A stretch of DNA of 52,563 nt from Bacteroidota bacterium (GTDB taxonomy: Bacteria; Bacteroidota; Bacteroidia; B-17B0; Aurantibacillaceae): assembly GCA_018267655.1 (NCBI GenBank), contig JAFDYB010000058.1, forward strand, positions 1-52,563, in the 5' to 3' direction. Position numbers and translations under genes: made by a program. This document shows, one piece after another, positions 1-7,948 of this stretch; within the stretch, counting starts at the first letter, position 1, and every line of letters begins with the position of its first letter. A model generated the notes under the pieces. It saw only the letters and a list, made by a program, of their open reading frames with translations. It searched no databases and was not told where the DNA came from.

Positions 1-76
1 AAAAACTGCGCATTTCGACAAGCTCAATGTTCAGTTTTTTGATGCTGTATAAAAAAGCATAAGCCAAAGGCGTTTC

Positions 77-135
77 GCTGAGGGTGCGAGAGAGTGAATT
101 AATTTTTTACTACAAATTCATCGAGGGCGCTTGCG
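77..135 (+). repeat. Dispersed repeat, copy 1 (other copy 7949-8008)
   Basis: This block shares the order GCTGAGGGTGCG, a variable piece, TGAATT, a T-rich loop of about 14 bases, AATTCA, then CGAGGGCGCTTG with 7949-8008. The TGAATT/AATTCA arms could form a short hairpin, and their spacing is the same in both copies. Copy 2 directly follows an RHS-protein fragment, and both copies can be read as ..AEGA.. before a stop, which fits the NAEGAV segment downstream of the RHS core. Copy 1 may therefore also be RHS debris, but no RHS coding sequence is visible upstream of it. Confidence 0.6.
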
Positions 136-137
136 TT

Positions 138-179
138 TTTTTAATGCGCTTTACTTGTTGAACCTTGGCGCATTAAAAA
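138..179. repeat. Perfect 12-bp inverted repeat
   Basis: TTTTTAATGCGC at 138-149 is exactly complementary to GCGCATTAAAAA at 168-179, with an 18-nt loop. Runs of T and A flank the GC core, so the structure could act as a bidirectional intrinsic terminator, or it could be the terminus of a repeat element. It lies about 275 bp beyond the stop of the minus-strand gene at 453, far for that gene's own terminator. Confidence 0.55.
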
Positions 180-452
180 TTACCTTGATTGAATTTGCGT
201 AAAAAATTAAGAGTGCAGGGAAAGATCGAAACGCCGATTTCTTTTGCTTACTTTTCTTTTAAAAGAAGTAATGAAGAAAAAGGAATAATTTTTTAAAAAC
301 CTTGTTTGCTTTTTCCTTTCTTTTGGCTTAACCCAAAAAAAACAAAAAGTCAAGACTTCCGAAAAACAGCCCGTATTAAAACACAGAGGGCTATTGTGTT
401 TTATCAAAACCAGTAAACTACCACTCTTTATAAAAAATAATTTGAACACCAA

Positions 453-1796
453 TCAAAATGTGTGTCCAAATTGAAAAAAGAATTGATGATCTTCTTTTGA
501 AACAGCGTAGTCAAATCTTAAAATAGTATTTACATTCCAAGCAATTCGTAAGCCAAGCCCTTCAGAATAACGTATATTTTCAGTATGGACAATTCTTGAA
601 AAATTATTCCAAACTCCACCCTCATCAAAAAATGGCACGGCACTAAATGCCAAATGCTGCTTTAATAAATTTAATTGTGCAAAACGATATCTTATTTCAA
701 AATCAGCATATTGAATAACAGGCGCAACAAAACGATACATTTTATAACCCCTTAAAGTTCTCCCCCCTCCTACGCAATCAATATCCCCTTCTGAACCCCA
801 ACCATCTGAATATTCAAGAAAGGGGGCGTTGCCATCGGTACTGCTTAATCCAAAGCTTCCACATAAAATCATGCGTTTAAACGTTCCCGGTAAAAAAGGC
901 TGAAAAACACTAGCGTGTAAAAAAGTTTTATTAAAGTTATAGGTTGATCCAAGTGCAACCAACGATTGCTCGTGTGTTATTTCTGCAAAAACTCCTTTAG
1001 TAGGATCGGTTTCTAAATCGCGTGTATCATAAATAATGCCTAATTGCAAAAGCGTTAAACCATAGCTCCCAATACCTATTATTTTTTTAGAATATGAATC
1101 ATTCCTTACCAATGAATTATTTGGGTTTAAAGGCGTACTAATAGCAATGTGGGCATACTCAAAACCAACTAAAGTTCGTAGCTTCCCTTCTAAAAACGAG
1201 CGCTCAAGGCTTGCATTAAGAACAGCTTCTGTTTTTGTATAAGTATTGTAAAACAATTTATTGCCAACTAAATTATTATCATAATTACTAAATGAACTAT
1301 TTTGAACTAAAGGCTTTAGCGTATCATTATTAGGATAGTAACTTAGTGGTTTAAGCGACTCTTCGGTAATTCCAAAGTATAAATAATTAGGGTTTGTTTC
1401 GTATGCAGCTACTGCTCTAAGTCGCCATTTTGTATTGAATATGTAGGGAACATCTAAACCAAGTTTTGCTTCGCGTTGGTTATTAGTCGTATTAAAAAGC
1501 GCTAAGCTTAATTCGGCTCTGTAGGGGGTGTATTCAAAAAAAGGGTCGCTTCGTTTGCCATTAAAAAACAAAGCTCCTTCGCCACCGTAGCCAAAGCCAT
1601 TAATTGGATCGGAGCTAATATCCGGAACGCCCGTAACATACACGCCTTCTTTTTTATCAGCTAATTCATCTTCAGGGAGTTTTTTTTCTTTAGCAATGGC
1701 AAAAGGTAATTTTTTTAGCGAGTCGGGCAGAGTGTTTTGGGAAAAAAAAGTGCCGGTTAAAAAGCTAAGCAGTAAAATGAATTTTAAAGTTCTCAT
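453..1796 (-). CDS. BamA/TamA-type (Omp85 family) outer-membrane beta-barrel protein
   Basis: The 447-residue product has a signal peptide (about residues 1-20, ending ..TFFSQ). An N-terminal block around 50-95 (YVTGVPDISSDPINGFGYG) resembles the DUF5982-type region found before Omp85 barrels. The rest is a predicted 16-stranded barrel with the conserved GGGRTLRGY segment near residue 345 and a terminal aromatic (..QFGHTF), the usual BAM recognition end. No POTRA repeats are visible, so it looks like a barrel-only surface-antigen D15 relative and not BamA itself. Its substrate is unknown. The ATG at 1794-1796 follows a possible promoter at 1835-1842. The gene is probably monocistronic, being separated by about 150 bp from the phosphatase gene upstream. 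The family call is firm and the specific role is not. Confidence 0.85.
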   Translation of the reverse strand: MRTLKFILLLSFLTGTFFSQNTLPDSLKKLPFAIAKEKKLPEDELADKKEGVYVTGVPDISSDPINGFGYGGEGALFFNGKRSDPFFEYTPYRAELSLALFNTTNNQREAKLGLDVPYIFNTKWRLRAVAAYETNPNYLYFGITEESLKPLSYYPNNDTLKPLVQNSSFSNYDNNLVGNKLFYNTYTKTEAVLNASLERSFLEGKLRTLVGFEYAHIAISTPLNPNNSLVRNDSYSKKIIGIGSYGLTLLQLGIIYDTRDLETDPTKGVFAEITHEQSLVALGSTYNFNKTFLHASVFQPFLPGTFKRMILCGSFGLSSTDGNAPFLEYSDGWGSEGDIDCVGGGRTLRGYKMYRFVAPVIQYADFEIRYRFAQLNLLKQHLAFSAVPFFDEGGVWNNFSRIVHTENIRYSEGLGLRIAWNVNTILRFDYAVSKEDHQFFFQFGHTF

Positions 1797-1834
1797 AAAG
1801 TGTTTTAAAAAGAGATGTATTAATTTTAATGCCT

Positions 1835-1842
1835 CAAAACTA
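1835..1842 (-). promoter_or_regulatory. Possible -7 element for the Omp85 gene
   Basis: Read on the minus strand this is TAGTTTTG, matching the Bacteroidota -7 consensus TAnnTTTG. It would start transcription about 30 nt before the ATG at 1796. No good TTG -33 element lies at the right distance, so the assignment is tentative. Confidence 0.35.
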
Positions 1843-1947
1843 AAAAAGAAATCTAAAGGAAATCTGTATTTGATGCTTGTAAATTTGTTTTGCTTGTTTT
1901 TAGTAGTAATAGATTTTTTTACAAAAAAACAATACTAAATATTTTTT

Positions 1948-2403
1948 TTAATTACCAATTCCTAACAACTTTATGCAAGTTTTTTCACATAAAGTAAAAA
2001 CAGTTTCAAAATCTTTTTCATTACCGTAATAGGGATCTGGAACGGCTTCATCTTCTCCTATGATAGAGCGAAGAAGTTTAATTTTTTTTTGATGTAAATT
2101 ATTTGTGCTAAGCAATTGAATATCTTTTATATTATTATTATCCATTACATAAATTTCATCAAACTCATCTAAATCTGATAACTTAATTTGTCGCGCTCTC
2201 AAGTTTGAAATATTTATGCCATGTTTAAGCGCATTATGGCAACTCCTTTTATCAGGTTGCTCTCCTACGTGATAATTTGCTGTTCCTGCCGAGTCAATTA
2301 TAATGTTTTTTAAGTGATATTTTTCAATGAGGTGCAAGCAAATTCCTTCAGCTACGGGCGACCTGCAAATATTCCCTAAGCAAACAAAAAGTATTTTTCG
2401 CAT
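1948..2403 (-). CDS. Low-molecular-weight protein-tyrosine-phosphatase
   Basis: The 151-residue cytosolic enzyme hydrolyses phosphotyrosine esters. The P-loop CLGNICRS is at residues 8-15 (nucleophile Cys8, Arg14) and the general-acid loop DPYYG at 123-127 supplies Asp123, so all catalytic residues are present. Length is typical of the family (about 150). Its ATG at 2401-2403 directly abuts the stop codon of the gldA-like gene at 2404, so the two are almost certainly co-transcribed and translationally coupled. The physiological target cannot be deduced. In other bacteria such enzymes sometimes act with tyrosine kinases of polysaccharide export, but no kinase is encoded nearby. Confidence 0.92.
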   Translation of the reverse strand: MRKILFVCLGNICRSPVAEGICLHLIEKYHLKNIIIDSAGTANYHVGEQPDKRSCHNALKHGINISNLRARQIKLSDLDEFDEIYVMDNNNIKDIQLLSTNNLHQKKIKLLRSIIGEDEAVPDPYYGNEKDFETVFTLCEKTCIKLLGIGN

Positions 2404-3309
2404 TTAATTTTTTGTTAGTTCTTTAAAAACACTTTCAATTTTTTTCTCAGTTTTGTTGAGTGTTAGTACAGTTAATTGCTTGCTAATGGCAAAATCAAAC
2501 ACCTTTTTTCTAATATCTTCATTAGAATATGAACTCAACTGCCAAGTATTTTCACTTAGTTGCATTGCATTTTCAATTAATGGAATTGTTTTTAATAAAT
2601 CTTCCGAAACAGCTTTATCGAACTCAACTGTAACAATTTGCTGGGTTGTATTTTGTTGAAGTGATTTAATGTCGTTATTCGCTACAATTTGTCCTTTATT
2701 AATAATAATTACTCTATCGCAAATTGCTTCCACCTCTTGCATAATATGCGTACTTAGCATTACGGTTTTTTCTTTACCAAGCGCTTTTATTAATTGTCTT
2801 ATTTCCTCAATTTGATTAGGGTCTAGGCCGGTTGTAGGTTCGTCTAAAATTAAAACTTTTGGGTTATGAACAAGTGCTTGTGCAAGCCCTACACGTTGCC
2901 TATAACCTTTACTTAGTGCGCCAATTTTTTTATTTTGTTCAAGCTCAAGTCCCGTGGTATGAATCATTTCTTTTACTCTACTTTTTATGTTTTGAATTTT
3001 ATAAATCCCCCCGGTAAATTCTAAAAATTCTTTTACATACATTTCCAAATAAAGTGGGTTGTGTTCGGGTAAGTAGCCAATATTTTTTCTCACCTCCATG
3101 CTATTTTCGGTAATGCTAAACCCGCAAACCGATGCTGTGCCGCTTGTTTGTGGTAAATAACAGGTAAGAATTTTCATCATAGTGCTTTTGCCCGCACCAT
3201 TTGGTCCTAAAAAACCAACTATTTGGTTTTCGCCTATTTGAAATGATACATTATTAAGCGCAAGTTGTTTTCCGTATGTTTTAGATATTTCGTTAACTAA
3301 AATTGACAT
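2404..3309 (-). CDS. gldA: ABC transporter ATP-binding subunit, GldA-like (gliding motility associated)
   Basis: The 301-residue ATPase has Walker A GPNGAGKST at 35-43, signature LSKGYRQR at 132-139 and Walker B LILDEP at 153-158. The segment IGYLPEHNPLYLEMYV and the signature region match what I recall of GldA, the ATPase of the GldAFG transporter needed for gliding in Flavobacterium. In that system GldF and GldG form the membrane part. Neither is encoded here, so permease genes must lie elsewhere, or this is a related export ATPase. The downstream tyrosine phosphatase gene follows with no spacing. A TATCTTTG -7 motif on the minus strand (3326-3333) lies just upstream. GldC is encoded at 45600-45926. 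Confidence 0.82.
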   Translation of the reverse strand: MSILVNEISKTYGKQLALNNVSFQIGENQIVGFLGPNGAGKSTMMKILTCYLPQTSGTASVCGFSITENSMEVRKNIGYLPEHNPLYLEMYVKEFLEFTGGIYKIQNIKSRVKEMIHTTGLELEQNKKIGALSKGYRQRVGLAQALVHNPKVLILDEPTTGLDPNQIEEIRQLIKALGKEKTVMLSTHIMQEVEAICDRVIIINKGQIVANNDIKSLQQNTTQQIVTVEFDKAVSEDLLKTIPLIENAMQLSENTWQLSSYSNEDIRKKVFDFAISKQLTVLTLNKTEKKIESVFKELTKN

Positions 3310-3325
3310 ATTATTACTTTACAAA

Positions 3326-3333
3326 CAAAGATA
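3326..3333 (-). promoter_or_regulatory. Possible -7 element for gldA
   Basis: The minus strand reads TATCTTTG (TAnnTTTG consensus), placed to start transcription about 10 nt before the gldA ATG at 3309. It lies between the panC stop and gldA, suggesting gldA can be transcribed separately from panC. No -33 TTG is obvious. Confidence 0.4.
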
Positions 3334-3345
3334 CCTTGTTTTTAA

Positions 3346-4185
3346 TTAAATTTCTAAATTATCTATTAATCTTATTTTCCCAACATAGCAGGCAATAAGT
3401 AAAACAGTATTGTTGGGTTGAAAGTTAAGCTGTGGCATGAGGTTAGTACGGTTTGCAACTTCAAAATACTCTAGTTTATAAATTGAATTTTGAGTTAAAG
3501 TGGTGTTTATATATAATTTTGCACTATTAATTGGCTCATTATTTTTTAGCATTTGTGCAACAGTTGATAAAAGAGCAAAAATAATTGTAGCATATTCTCT
3601 CTCTTTAGTACTTAGCAGCATATTCCTTGAGCTCATTGCTAAGCCATCTTTTTCTCGCACTATTGGACACGAAACTATTTTAACGGGTAGTTTGTATAGC
3701 TTAGTAATCCATTCAACCACTTTGACTTGCTGATAATCTTTGCTGCCAAAAAAAGCAAGGTTAGGCTTTACTATACTAAACAGTCGGCTCACAACTTGGG
3801 CAACACCAGCAAAATGACCGGGTCTGTGTTTCCCCTCTAATATAGTATCTAAATATCCAATATTAAACACACTATTATCAAGTTCGCTTGGGTATATTTC
3901 AGAAACATCTGGTAAAAATAAAATATCGCAATTTGCCTCTTTCAGTAAATTACTATCTTTTTCAGGCATGCGCGGGTAGCGTTCTAAATCGGCTTTATCG
4001 TTAAACTGGCTTGGGTTTACAAATATGCTGCATACTGTAACATTTGCACTTTTTTTAGAATAATTAACGAGCGAAATATGCCCTTGGTGCAAAGCGCCCA
4101 TTGTTGGCACAAAACCAATTAAATAATTATTGGGTAAATTGCTTAAATAATCCTGCAAAGGCGATATTTTTGTAAATATTTTCAA
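3346..4185 (-). CDS. panC: Pantothenate synthetase
   Basis: This enzyme condenses pantoate and beta-alanine with ATP to give pantothenate, the CoA precursor. The 279 residues carry VPTMGALHQGH at 26-36 (the HxGH of nucleotidyltransferases), GKHRPGHFAGV at 118-128, FFGSKDYQQ at 145-153 and the KMSKS-equivalent MSSRN near 184-188. All are family landmarks and the length is normal. The start is a TTG (4183-4185): an in-frame TAA stands directly before it and there is no ATG before the essential motif. The gene is divergent from the GT5-like gene at 4277. CoA synthesis is also represented by coaE at 28496. No panB or panD is present in the window. Confidence 0.95.
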   Translation of the reverse strand: MKIFTKISPLQDYLSNLPNNYLIGFVPTMGALHQGHISLVNYSKKSANVTVCSIFVNPSQFNDKADLERYPRMPEKDSNLLKEANCDILFLPDVSEIYPSELDNSVFNIGYLDTILEGKHRPGHFAGVAQVVSRLFSIVKPNLAFFGSKDYQQVKVVEWITKLYKLPVKIVSCPIVREKDGLAMSSRNMLLSTKEREYATIIFALLSTVAQMLKNNEPINSAKLYINTTLTQNSIYKLEYFEVANRTNLMPQLNFQPNNTVLLIACYVGKIRLIDNLEI

Positions 4186-4212
4186 TTAAAAAACATTAAA
4201 TGTACATTTTAC

Positions 4213-4244
4213 TTTGAAATTTGAGTTTTTTTTTATTAATTTTG
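4213..4244 (+). promoter_or_regulatory. Bacteroidota-type promoter for the GT5-like gene
   Basis: TTTG at 4213-4216, a 20-base spacer and TAATTTTG at 4237-4244 match the TTTG-N19-21-TAnnTTTG consensus of the Bacteroidota primary sigma factor. Transcription would begin near 4251, leaving a leader of about 25 nt before the ATG at 4277. This is one of the best promoter matches in the window. Confidence 0.6.
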
Positions 4245-4276
4245 TATTCCGTTTTAATAGTAGGAAAACGTAAAAT

Positions 4277-5107
4277 ATGAAGAAAGCTAAAGTTCTTTTT
4301 GTTTCTCAAGATATCACCCCTTATTTAGAAGAAACTTATATCGGCAAAATTTCGCGCCGGCTACCCCAAGGTATTCAAGAGCGTGGAAAAGAAATTAGAA
4401 CATTTATGCCTAAGTACGGCTGTATTAATGAGCGTAGGCATCAATTACACGAAGTTATTCGCCTCTCAGGAATGAATATTGTTATTAATGATGTTGATCA
4501 CCCTCTTATTATTAAAGTAGCCAGCATACCAAGTGCCCGAATGCAAGTTTATTTTATTGATAACGAAGAATACTTTGGCAGAAAAGCAACCTTGTGCGAA
4601 AAAACAAACGGTAAAAACTTTGACGATAATGATGAACGCTCAATGTTTTTTGTGCGCGGAGTGGTTGAAACCGTAAAAAAATTAGGTTGGCAACCTGATG
4701 TTATCCACTGTCACGGTTGGTTTACATCTTTGTTACCAATGTATTTAAAAAAATATTATGCAGAGGAGCCTTTGTTTGCTGAGTCAAAAATTGTTGTGTC
4801 AATGTATAATGATGAGTTTCAAAAAAATTTACACAAAAAATTTACTGAAAAGCTTTCATTTGACGGATTTACAAAAAAAGATTTAAAACATATTGCTGAA
4901 GAAGCAAACTATATCAATATCCAAAAACAAGCGCTTGAGTACGCAGATGCTGTTATCCAAGCAGACGAAACATTAAATGCAGACATAGAAAAAGCAATTA
5001 AAAAAAGTGGAAAACCCTTTTTAACTTACAAAAATGAAGTGGAGTACTTAGATGCATTTAATGAGTTTTACGACTCAATACTAGAAGAGGTAAACGTAAT
5101 GTCGTAA
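4277..5107 (+). CDS. Glycogen/starch synthase-like protein (GT5 N-terminal domain only)
   Basis: The 276 residues correspond to only the N-terminal half of a GT5 glycogen or starch synthase, whose usual length is about 480. Recognisable parts are the first strand VLFVSQDITPY (6-16), a region ending FMPKYG (about 43-48) and PDVIHCHGWFTSLLP near 144-158. The C-terminal GT-B domain that binds ADP-glucose is absent, and the usual KxGGL loop is replaced by YIGKISRRLP, so the substrate-binding Lys-Gly-Gly is not conserved. The frame is intact with its own promoter, so this looks like a real short protein, not a broken gene. The position divergent from panC is, as I recall, common in Bacteroidota. 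Classical glycogen synthase activity is doubtful and the function is unknown. Confidence 0.75.
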   Translation: MKKAKVLFVSQDITPYLEETYIGKISRRLPQGIQERGKEIRTFMPKYGCINERRHQLHEVIRLSGMNIVINDVDHPLIIKVASIPSARMQVYFIDNEEYFGRKATLCEKTNGKNFDDNDERSMFFVRGVVETVKKLGWQPDVIHCHGWFTSLLPMYLKKYYAEEPLFAESKIVVSMYNDEFQKNLHKKFTEKLSFDGFTKKDLKHIAEEANYINIQKQALEYADAVIQADETLNADIEKAIKKSGKPFLTYKNEVEYLDAFNEFYDSILEEVNVMS

Positions 5108-5203
5108 CTTTTTGCTCTTCCTCTTTTTCTCATTACTTTCGTTATTAACACAAAACGTTTGCGTGAGTTAAAGAAAAATTTAATAATTACCTAACTCAAA
5201 AAT

Positions 5204-6334
5204 ATGCACAATTGTATATATTTTGACAATAATGCCACAACACAACTAAGCCAAAATGCTCTAAACGCAATGCTTCCCTTTTTAAAAGAGAGTTATGGCA
5301 ATGCTTCCAGTAAATTGCATCCTTTTGGTTGGGAAGCCCAAGTAGCCGTTGATAAAGCCCGCTTGCAACTGGCAAATTTATTAGCTTGCGCTCACGATGA
5401 ACTAATTTTTACATCAGGAGCAACCGAGGCATGTAATCTTGCCATTAAAGGAGTAGCGGAAGCTTATAAACAAAAAGGAAACCACATAATATCCGTAAAA
5501 ACTGAACATAGCGCCGTTTTAGAAAGCTTAAACGTATTGTCAAAAAACGGTTATGAAATTACTTTATTGAGTGTAAAGCCCGACGGCTTAATAGATATAG
5601 ACGAACTAATATTGGCAATAAAAAAAACTACCATATTAATTTCGATAATGGCTGCCAATAATGAAACAGGCGTGTTACAACCCCTTGAACAAATAGCTCA
5701 AATTGCTAATGAAAAAAATATTGTTTTTTTTACTGATGCAACTCAAGCAATAGGAAAAGAAAGGTTTAGCGTTAAAGAATTAGGCATTAGTATTGCAGCA
5801 ATGAGCGCCCACAAATTTCATGGCCCTAAAGGGATAGGCGCATTATTTTTAAGTAAGCACAAGCCGGCTGTAAGTATTTTACCGCAAATGCATGGGGGCA
5901 AACAAGAAAATAGCATTAGAGCAGGTACATTAAATGTACCTGCAATTGTTGGCTTTGGAGCAGCTGCACAAGAAGCACTAGAAAATTATTGGGATAACGC
6001 AGCAATTGTTGGTAAGCTTCGAAATTTTTTTGAGCACCAATTATTAGATATTGAAGGCATTAAAATTAATGGCTCTACTCGCTTTAGATTGGCAAACACA
6101 AGCAATATACATTTTCCTGAAAATGTTTCGCTAAAACACCTGTATGCTAAGTTTGCATTCTCATCAGGGTCGGCGTGCAGCAGTGGCTTAACTCAAACAT
6201 CACATGTGTTAATGGCAATGGGCATGAGCAAAGAAGAAATTAAAAACTCGTTTAGGTTTTCTTTTTCAAAATACAACACTATAGAAGAGGTAAAAAAACT
6301 AACTGAAAGTCTTTTAAAAAAACAGCTCTCTTAA
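5204..6334 (+). CDS. Cysteine desulfurase (NifS/IscS-type)
   Basis: This PLP enzyme removes sulfur from L-cysteine as a persulfide for Fe-S cluster or thio-modification pathways. Of 376 residues, YFDNNATTQ at 6-14 is the N-terminal signature, SGATEACNLA at 71-80 binds the cofactor, His102 stacks on PLP, Lys204 in SAHKFHGPKG is the Schiff-base lysine, and Cys325 in SSGSACSSG is the persulfide-forming residue. All catalytic residues are present. No iscU, iscA or sufBCD lies nearby, so the sulfur acceptor cannot be named. The NifS/IscS branch is more likely than SufS, because the active Cys sits in the SSGSACSSG context. Confidence 0.93.
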   Translation: MHNCIYFDNNATTQLSQNALNAMLPFLKESYGNASSKLHPFGWEAQVAVDKARLQLANLLACAHDELIFTSGATEACNLAIKGVAEAYKQKGNHIISVKTEHSAVLESLNVLSKNGYEITLLSVKPDGLIDIDELILAIKKTTILISIMAANNETGVLQPLEQIAQIANEKNIVFFTDATQAIGKERFSVKELGISIAAMSAHKFHGPKGIGALFLSKHKPAVSILPQMHGGKQENSIRAGTLNVPAIVGFGAAAQEALENYWDNAAIVGKLRNFFEHQLLDIEGIKINGSTRFRLANTSNIHFPENVSLKHLYAKFAFSSGSACSSGLTQTSHVLMAMGMSKEEIKNSFRFSFSKYNTIEEVKKLTESLLKKQLS

Positions 6335-6423
6335 CAGAAATTAACGGCAAAAAATATTCCGTTTAATAAACCAATTAAACTTTTTAATAAAAAAATAATC
6401 TTAGGTTTAACAAACTTAATATC

Positions 6424-7614
6424 ATGCCATCTCCATTTTATACCAAGTACAGTCAGCTTTTAATTCAAAAATTTAAAATTACTTTTTGCATGAGCAATGA
6501 AAAAAAAATTTGCACAGCAACGCCTACAGAAATATTTTTTAAAAAAATAAAAAAGAATACGCAGACCGGGCTACAGCATATTTATACTTGGTATAACCTT
6601 ATTTTAAAATCTGCACTTGTATTCGTCTTTTTTGCATGCAGTTCTAACCGAACAGTTGTAAATCAAAACCCGCCAAAGCAAAACCCTAATTACCAAGAGT
6701 TTTACGACGAGCTTAGTCCTTACGGGCAATGGGTTGATTATCCAGGCTATGGTTATGTGTGGATTCCTAATGCTGGGGCTAACTTTAGGCCATACTCCAA
6801 TAATGGGCACTGGGTAATGACAAATTATGGTTGGACTTGGGTGTCAAATTATCAATGGGGCTGGGCACCTTTTCACTATGGTAGATGGATGTATGACAAT
6901 AATTACAACAGTTGGTTATGGATACCCGGCAACACATGGGGACCAGCTTGGGTAAGTTGGCGACAATCATCTGGTTACTATGGTTGGGCTCCCCTCTCAC
7001 CTAACATGGGTTCAAACGTTAACATTTCAATTGGCAATCAGGTTCCTACTTCATATTGGACATTTGTGCCTAATCAATACATTGCCAGTACATCGGTTCA
7101 TAATTACTACGTAGGCATGCATCAAAACGTAACAATTATTAATAATTCAACCGTAATAAACAATTCAACCTCCATAAATAACGTGAGTTACAACTCCGGA
7201 CCAAAAGCAGCAGAGGTAGAACAATTTACCCACACAAACATTACACCAATAACTGTAAGCGAACATAGTAAACCCGGACACTCATTTAGCGAAGGACAGC
7301 TAAGTTTATATAGACCAAGCTCTATTAACCAAAATATAAATACCGGAGTAAAACCTGCTCCTAAAAATGCAATCTCTATTTCAAACTACAAGCCGCCCAT
7401 TAATGAAAAAACAAATCATACAGAGCATAACGCTAATGAAAATGAACGGCATATGCAACCCAATGATAATAACTTAAAAGAAGAGAATGCAGAAGTTAAG
7501 AGAGATAAGGCCAACGAAAAAACAAAACAAAATGAGTTTAAGCAAAATAATAAGTCGTATGAAAACAAGCCTCAATTTAAGCCAAAACAAGGTGGTGGCG
7601 GTAGAAAAAAATAA
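6424..7614 (+). CDS. Trp-rich DUF6600-type lipoprotein
   Basis: The 396-residue protein has a late hydrophobic segment (about 58-71) ending in FFACSS, with Cys72 as a likely lipidation site. Residues 93-192 are a striking array of Trp/Tyr/Gly motifs (YGQWVDYPGYGYVWIP, GWTWVSNYQWGWAPF and similar) typical of DUF6600. The remainder is Asn/Lys/Glu-rich low complexity ending QGGGGRKK. The function of the family is unknown; it is probably displayed at the envelope. The n-region before the hydrophobic segment is unusually long (57 residues) when the ATG at 6424 is used. The next in-frame ATG (6490, residue 23) shortens it but still leaves a long one. An RHS fragment begins 9 bp after the stop. Confidence 0.75.
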   Translation: MPSPFYTKYSQLLIQKFKITFCMSNEKKICTATPTEIFFKKIKKNTQTGLQHIYTWYNLILKSALVFVFFACSSNRTVVNQNPPKQNPNYQEFYDELSPYGQWVDYPGYGYVWIPNAGANFRPYSNNGHWVMTNYGWTWVSNYQWGWAPFHYGRWMYDNNYNSWLWIPGNTWGPAWVSWRQSSGYYGWAPLSPNMGSNVNISIGNQVPTSYWTFVPNQYIASTSVHNYYVGMHQNVTIINNSTVINNSTSINNVSYNSGPKAAEVEQFTHTNITPITVSEHSKPGHSFSEGQLSLYRPSSINQNINTGVKPAPKNAISISNYKPPINEKTNHTEHNANENERHMQPNDNNLKEENAEVKRDKANEKTKQNEFKQNNKSYENKPQFKPKQGGGGRKK

Positions 7615-7623
7615 AATTTATAG

Positions 7624-7947
7624 AGTGCCGATGCCGGCACCAACCAATTAAACCTTACTTACAATAATTTTGATAAAGTAAGCCAAATAACCTTGCAAGG
7701 TGTAAATAAACAATTTAACTTTACCTACGGTAATAATAACCAGCGTGTAAAAATGGATTACAGTATAAACGGTGCTAACCAATATACCCGTTACTACCAG
7801 GGTAATTACGAAAGGCAAGAAAGCGCCGGCTCTTACAAAGAGTGGAGCTATATTAGCACCCCAAGCGGGCCAAGTGCGGTGTATTACAACAACAACGGAA
7901 CAGGGCAATTGTTTTATATTACCACCGACCATTTAGACAGCCCATAA
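7624..7947 (+). pseudogene. RHS/YD-repeat protein fragment (decayed)
   Basis: In one frame, bounded by TAG at 7621 and TAA at 7948, the translation reads as YD-repeat sequence (NLTYNNFDKVSQI, FTYGNNNQRVKM) and runs into TTDHLDSP. That corresponds to the conserved YYLTDHLGS core of RHS proteins, which precedes the variable toxin tip. There is no start codon, no upstream YD array, and the sequence breaks right after the core. The following bases (aatgctgagggtgcggtg) read NAEGAV in another frame, which is what normally follows the core a few residues on, so a short deletion and frameshift is likely. It is more GC-rich in appearance than its neighbours. I read it as a remnant of a large RHS gene, not an expressed protein. 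Confidence 0.75.
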
Positions 7948-7948
7948 T

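Larger units (their letters stand above)
1..452. other. Repeat-like intergenic region at left edge
   Basis: No convincing gene is seen. The stretch holds a motif beginning TTCGACAAGCTCAATG at about 16, a GAGGGTGC/GAGGGCGC repeat at 77-135 with a second copy at 7949-8008, a perfect 12-bp inverted repeat at 138-179, and an AT-rich block with a near-palindrome (TTACTT...AAGTAA) around 249-272. The minus strand of 207-452 is open for 81 codons from a TTG. Its Lys/Arg/Phe-rich translation resembles spurious small proteins translated from dispersed intergenic repeats of Bacteroidota, which is recall and was not checked. I read the block as a mosaic of repeats downstream of the outer-membrane gene that ends at 453. 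Confidence 0.5.

Noticed and set aside
1696..1938. 80-codon plus-strand frame upstream of the Omp85 gene
   Set aside because: It overlaps the signal-peptide end of the Omp85 gene and its translation has no recognisable features; AT-rich chance frame.
7625..7640. GTGCCG-ATGC-CGGCAC hairpin after the DUF6600 gene as a terminator
   Set aside because: There is no T run after the stem and the bases are part of the RHS coding remnant.
7648..7932. 94-codon minus-strand open frame opposite the RHS fragment
   Set aside because: The plus strand clearly encodes YD-repeat/RHS sequence, so the minus frame is a shadow.
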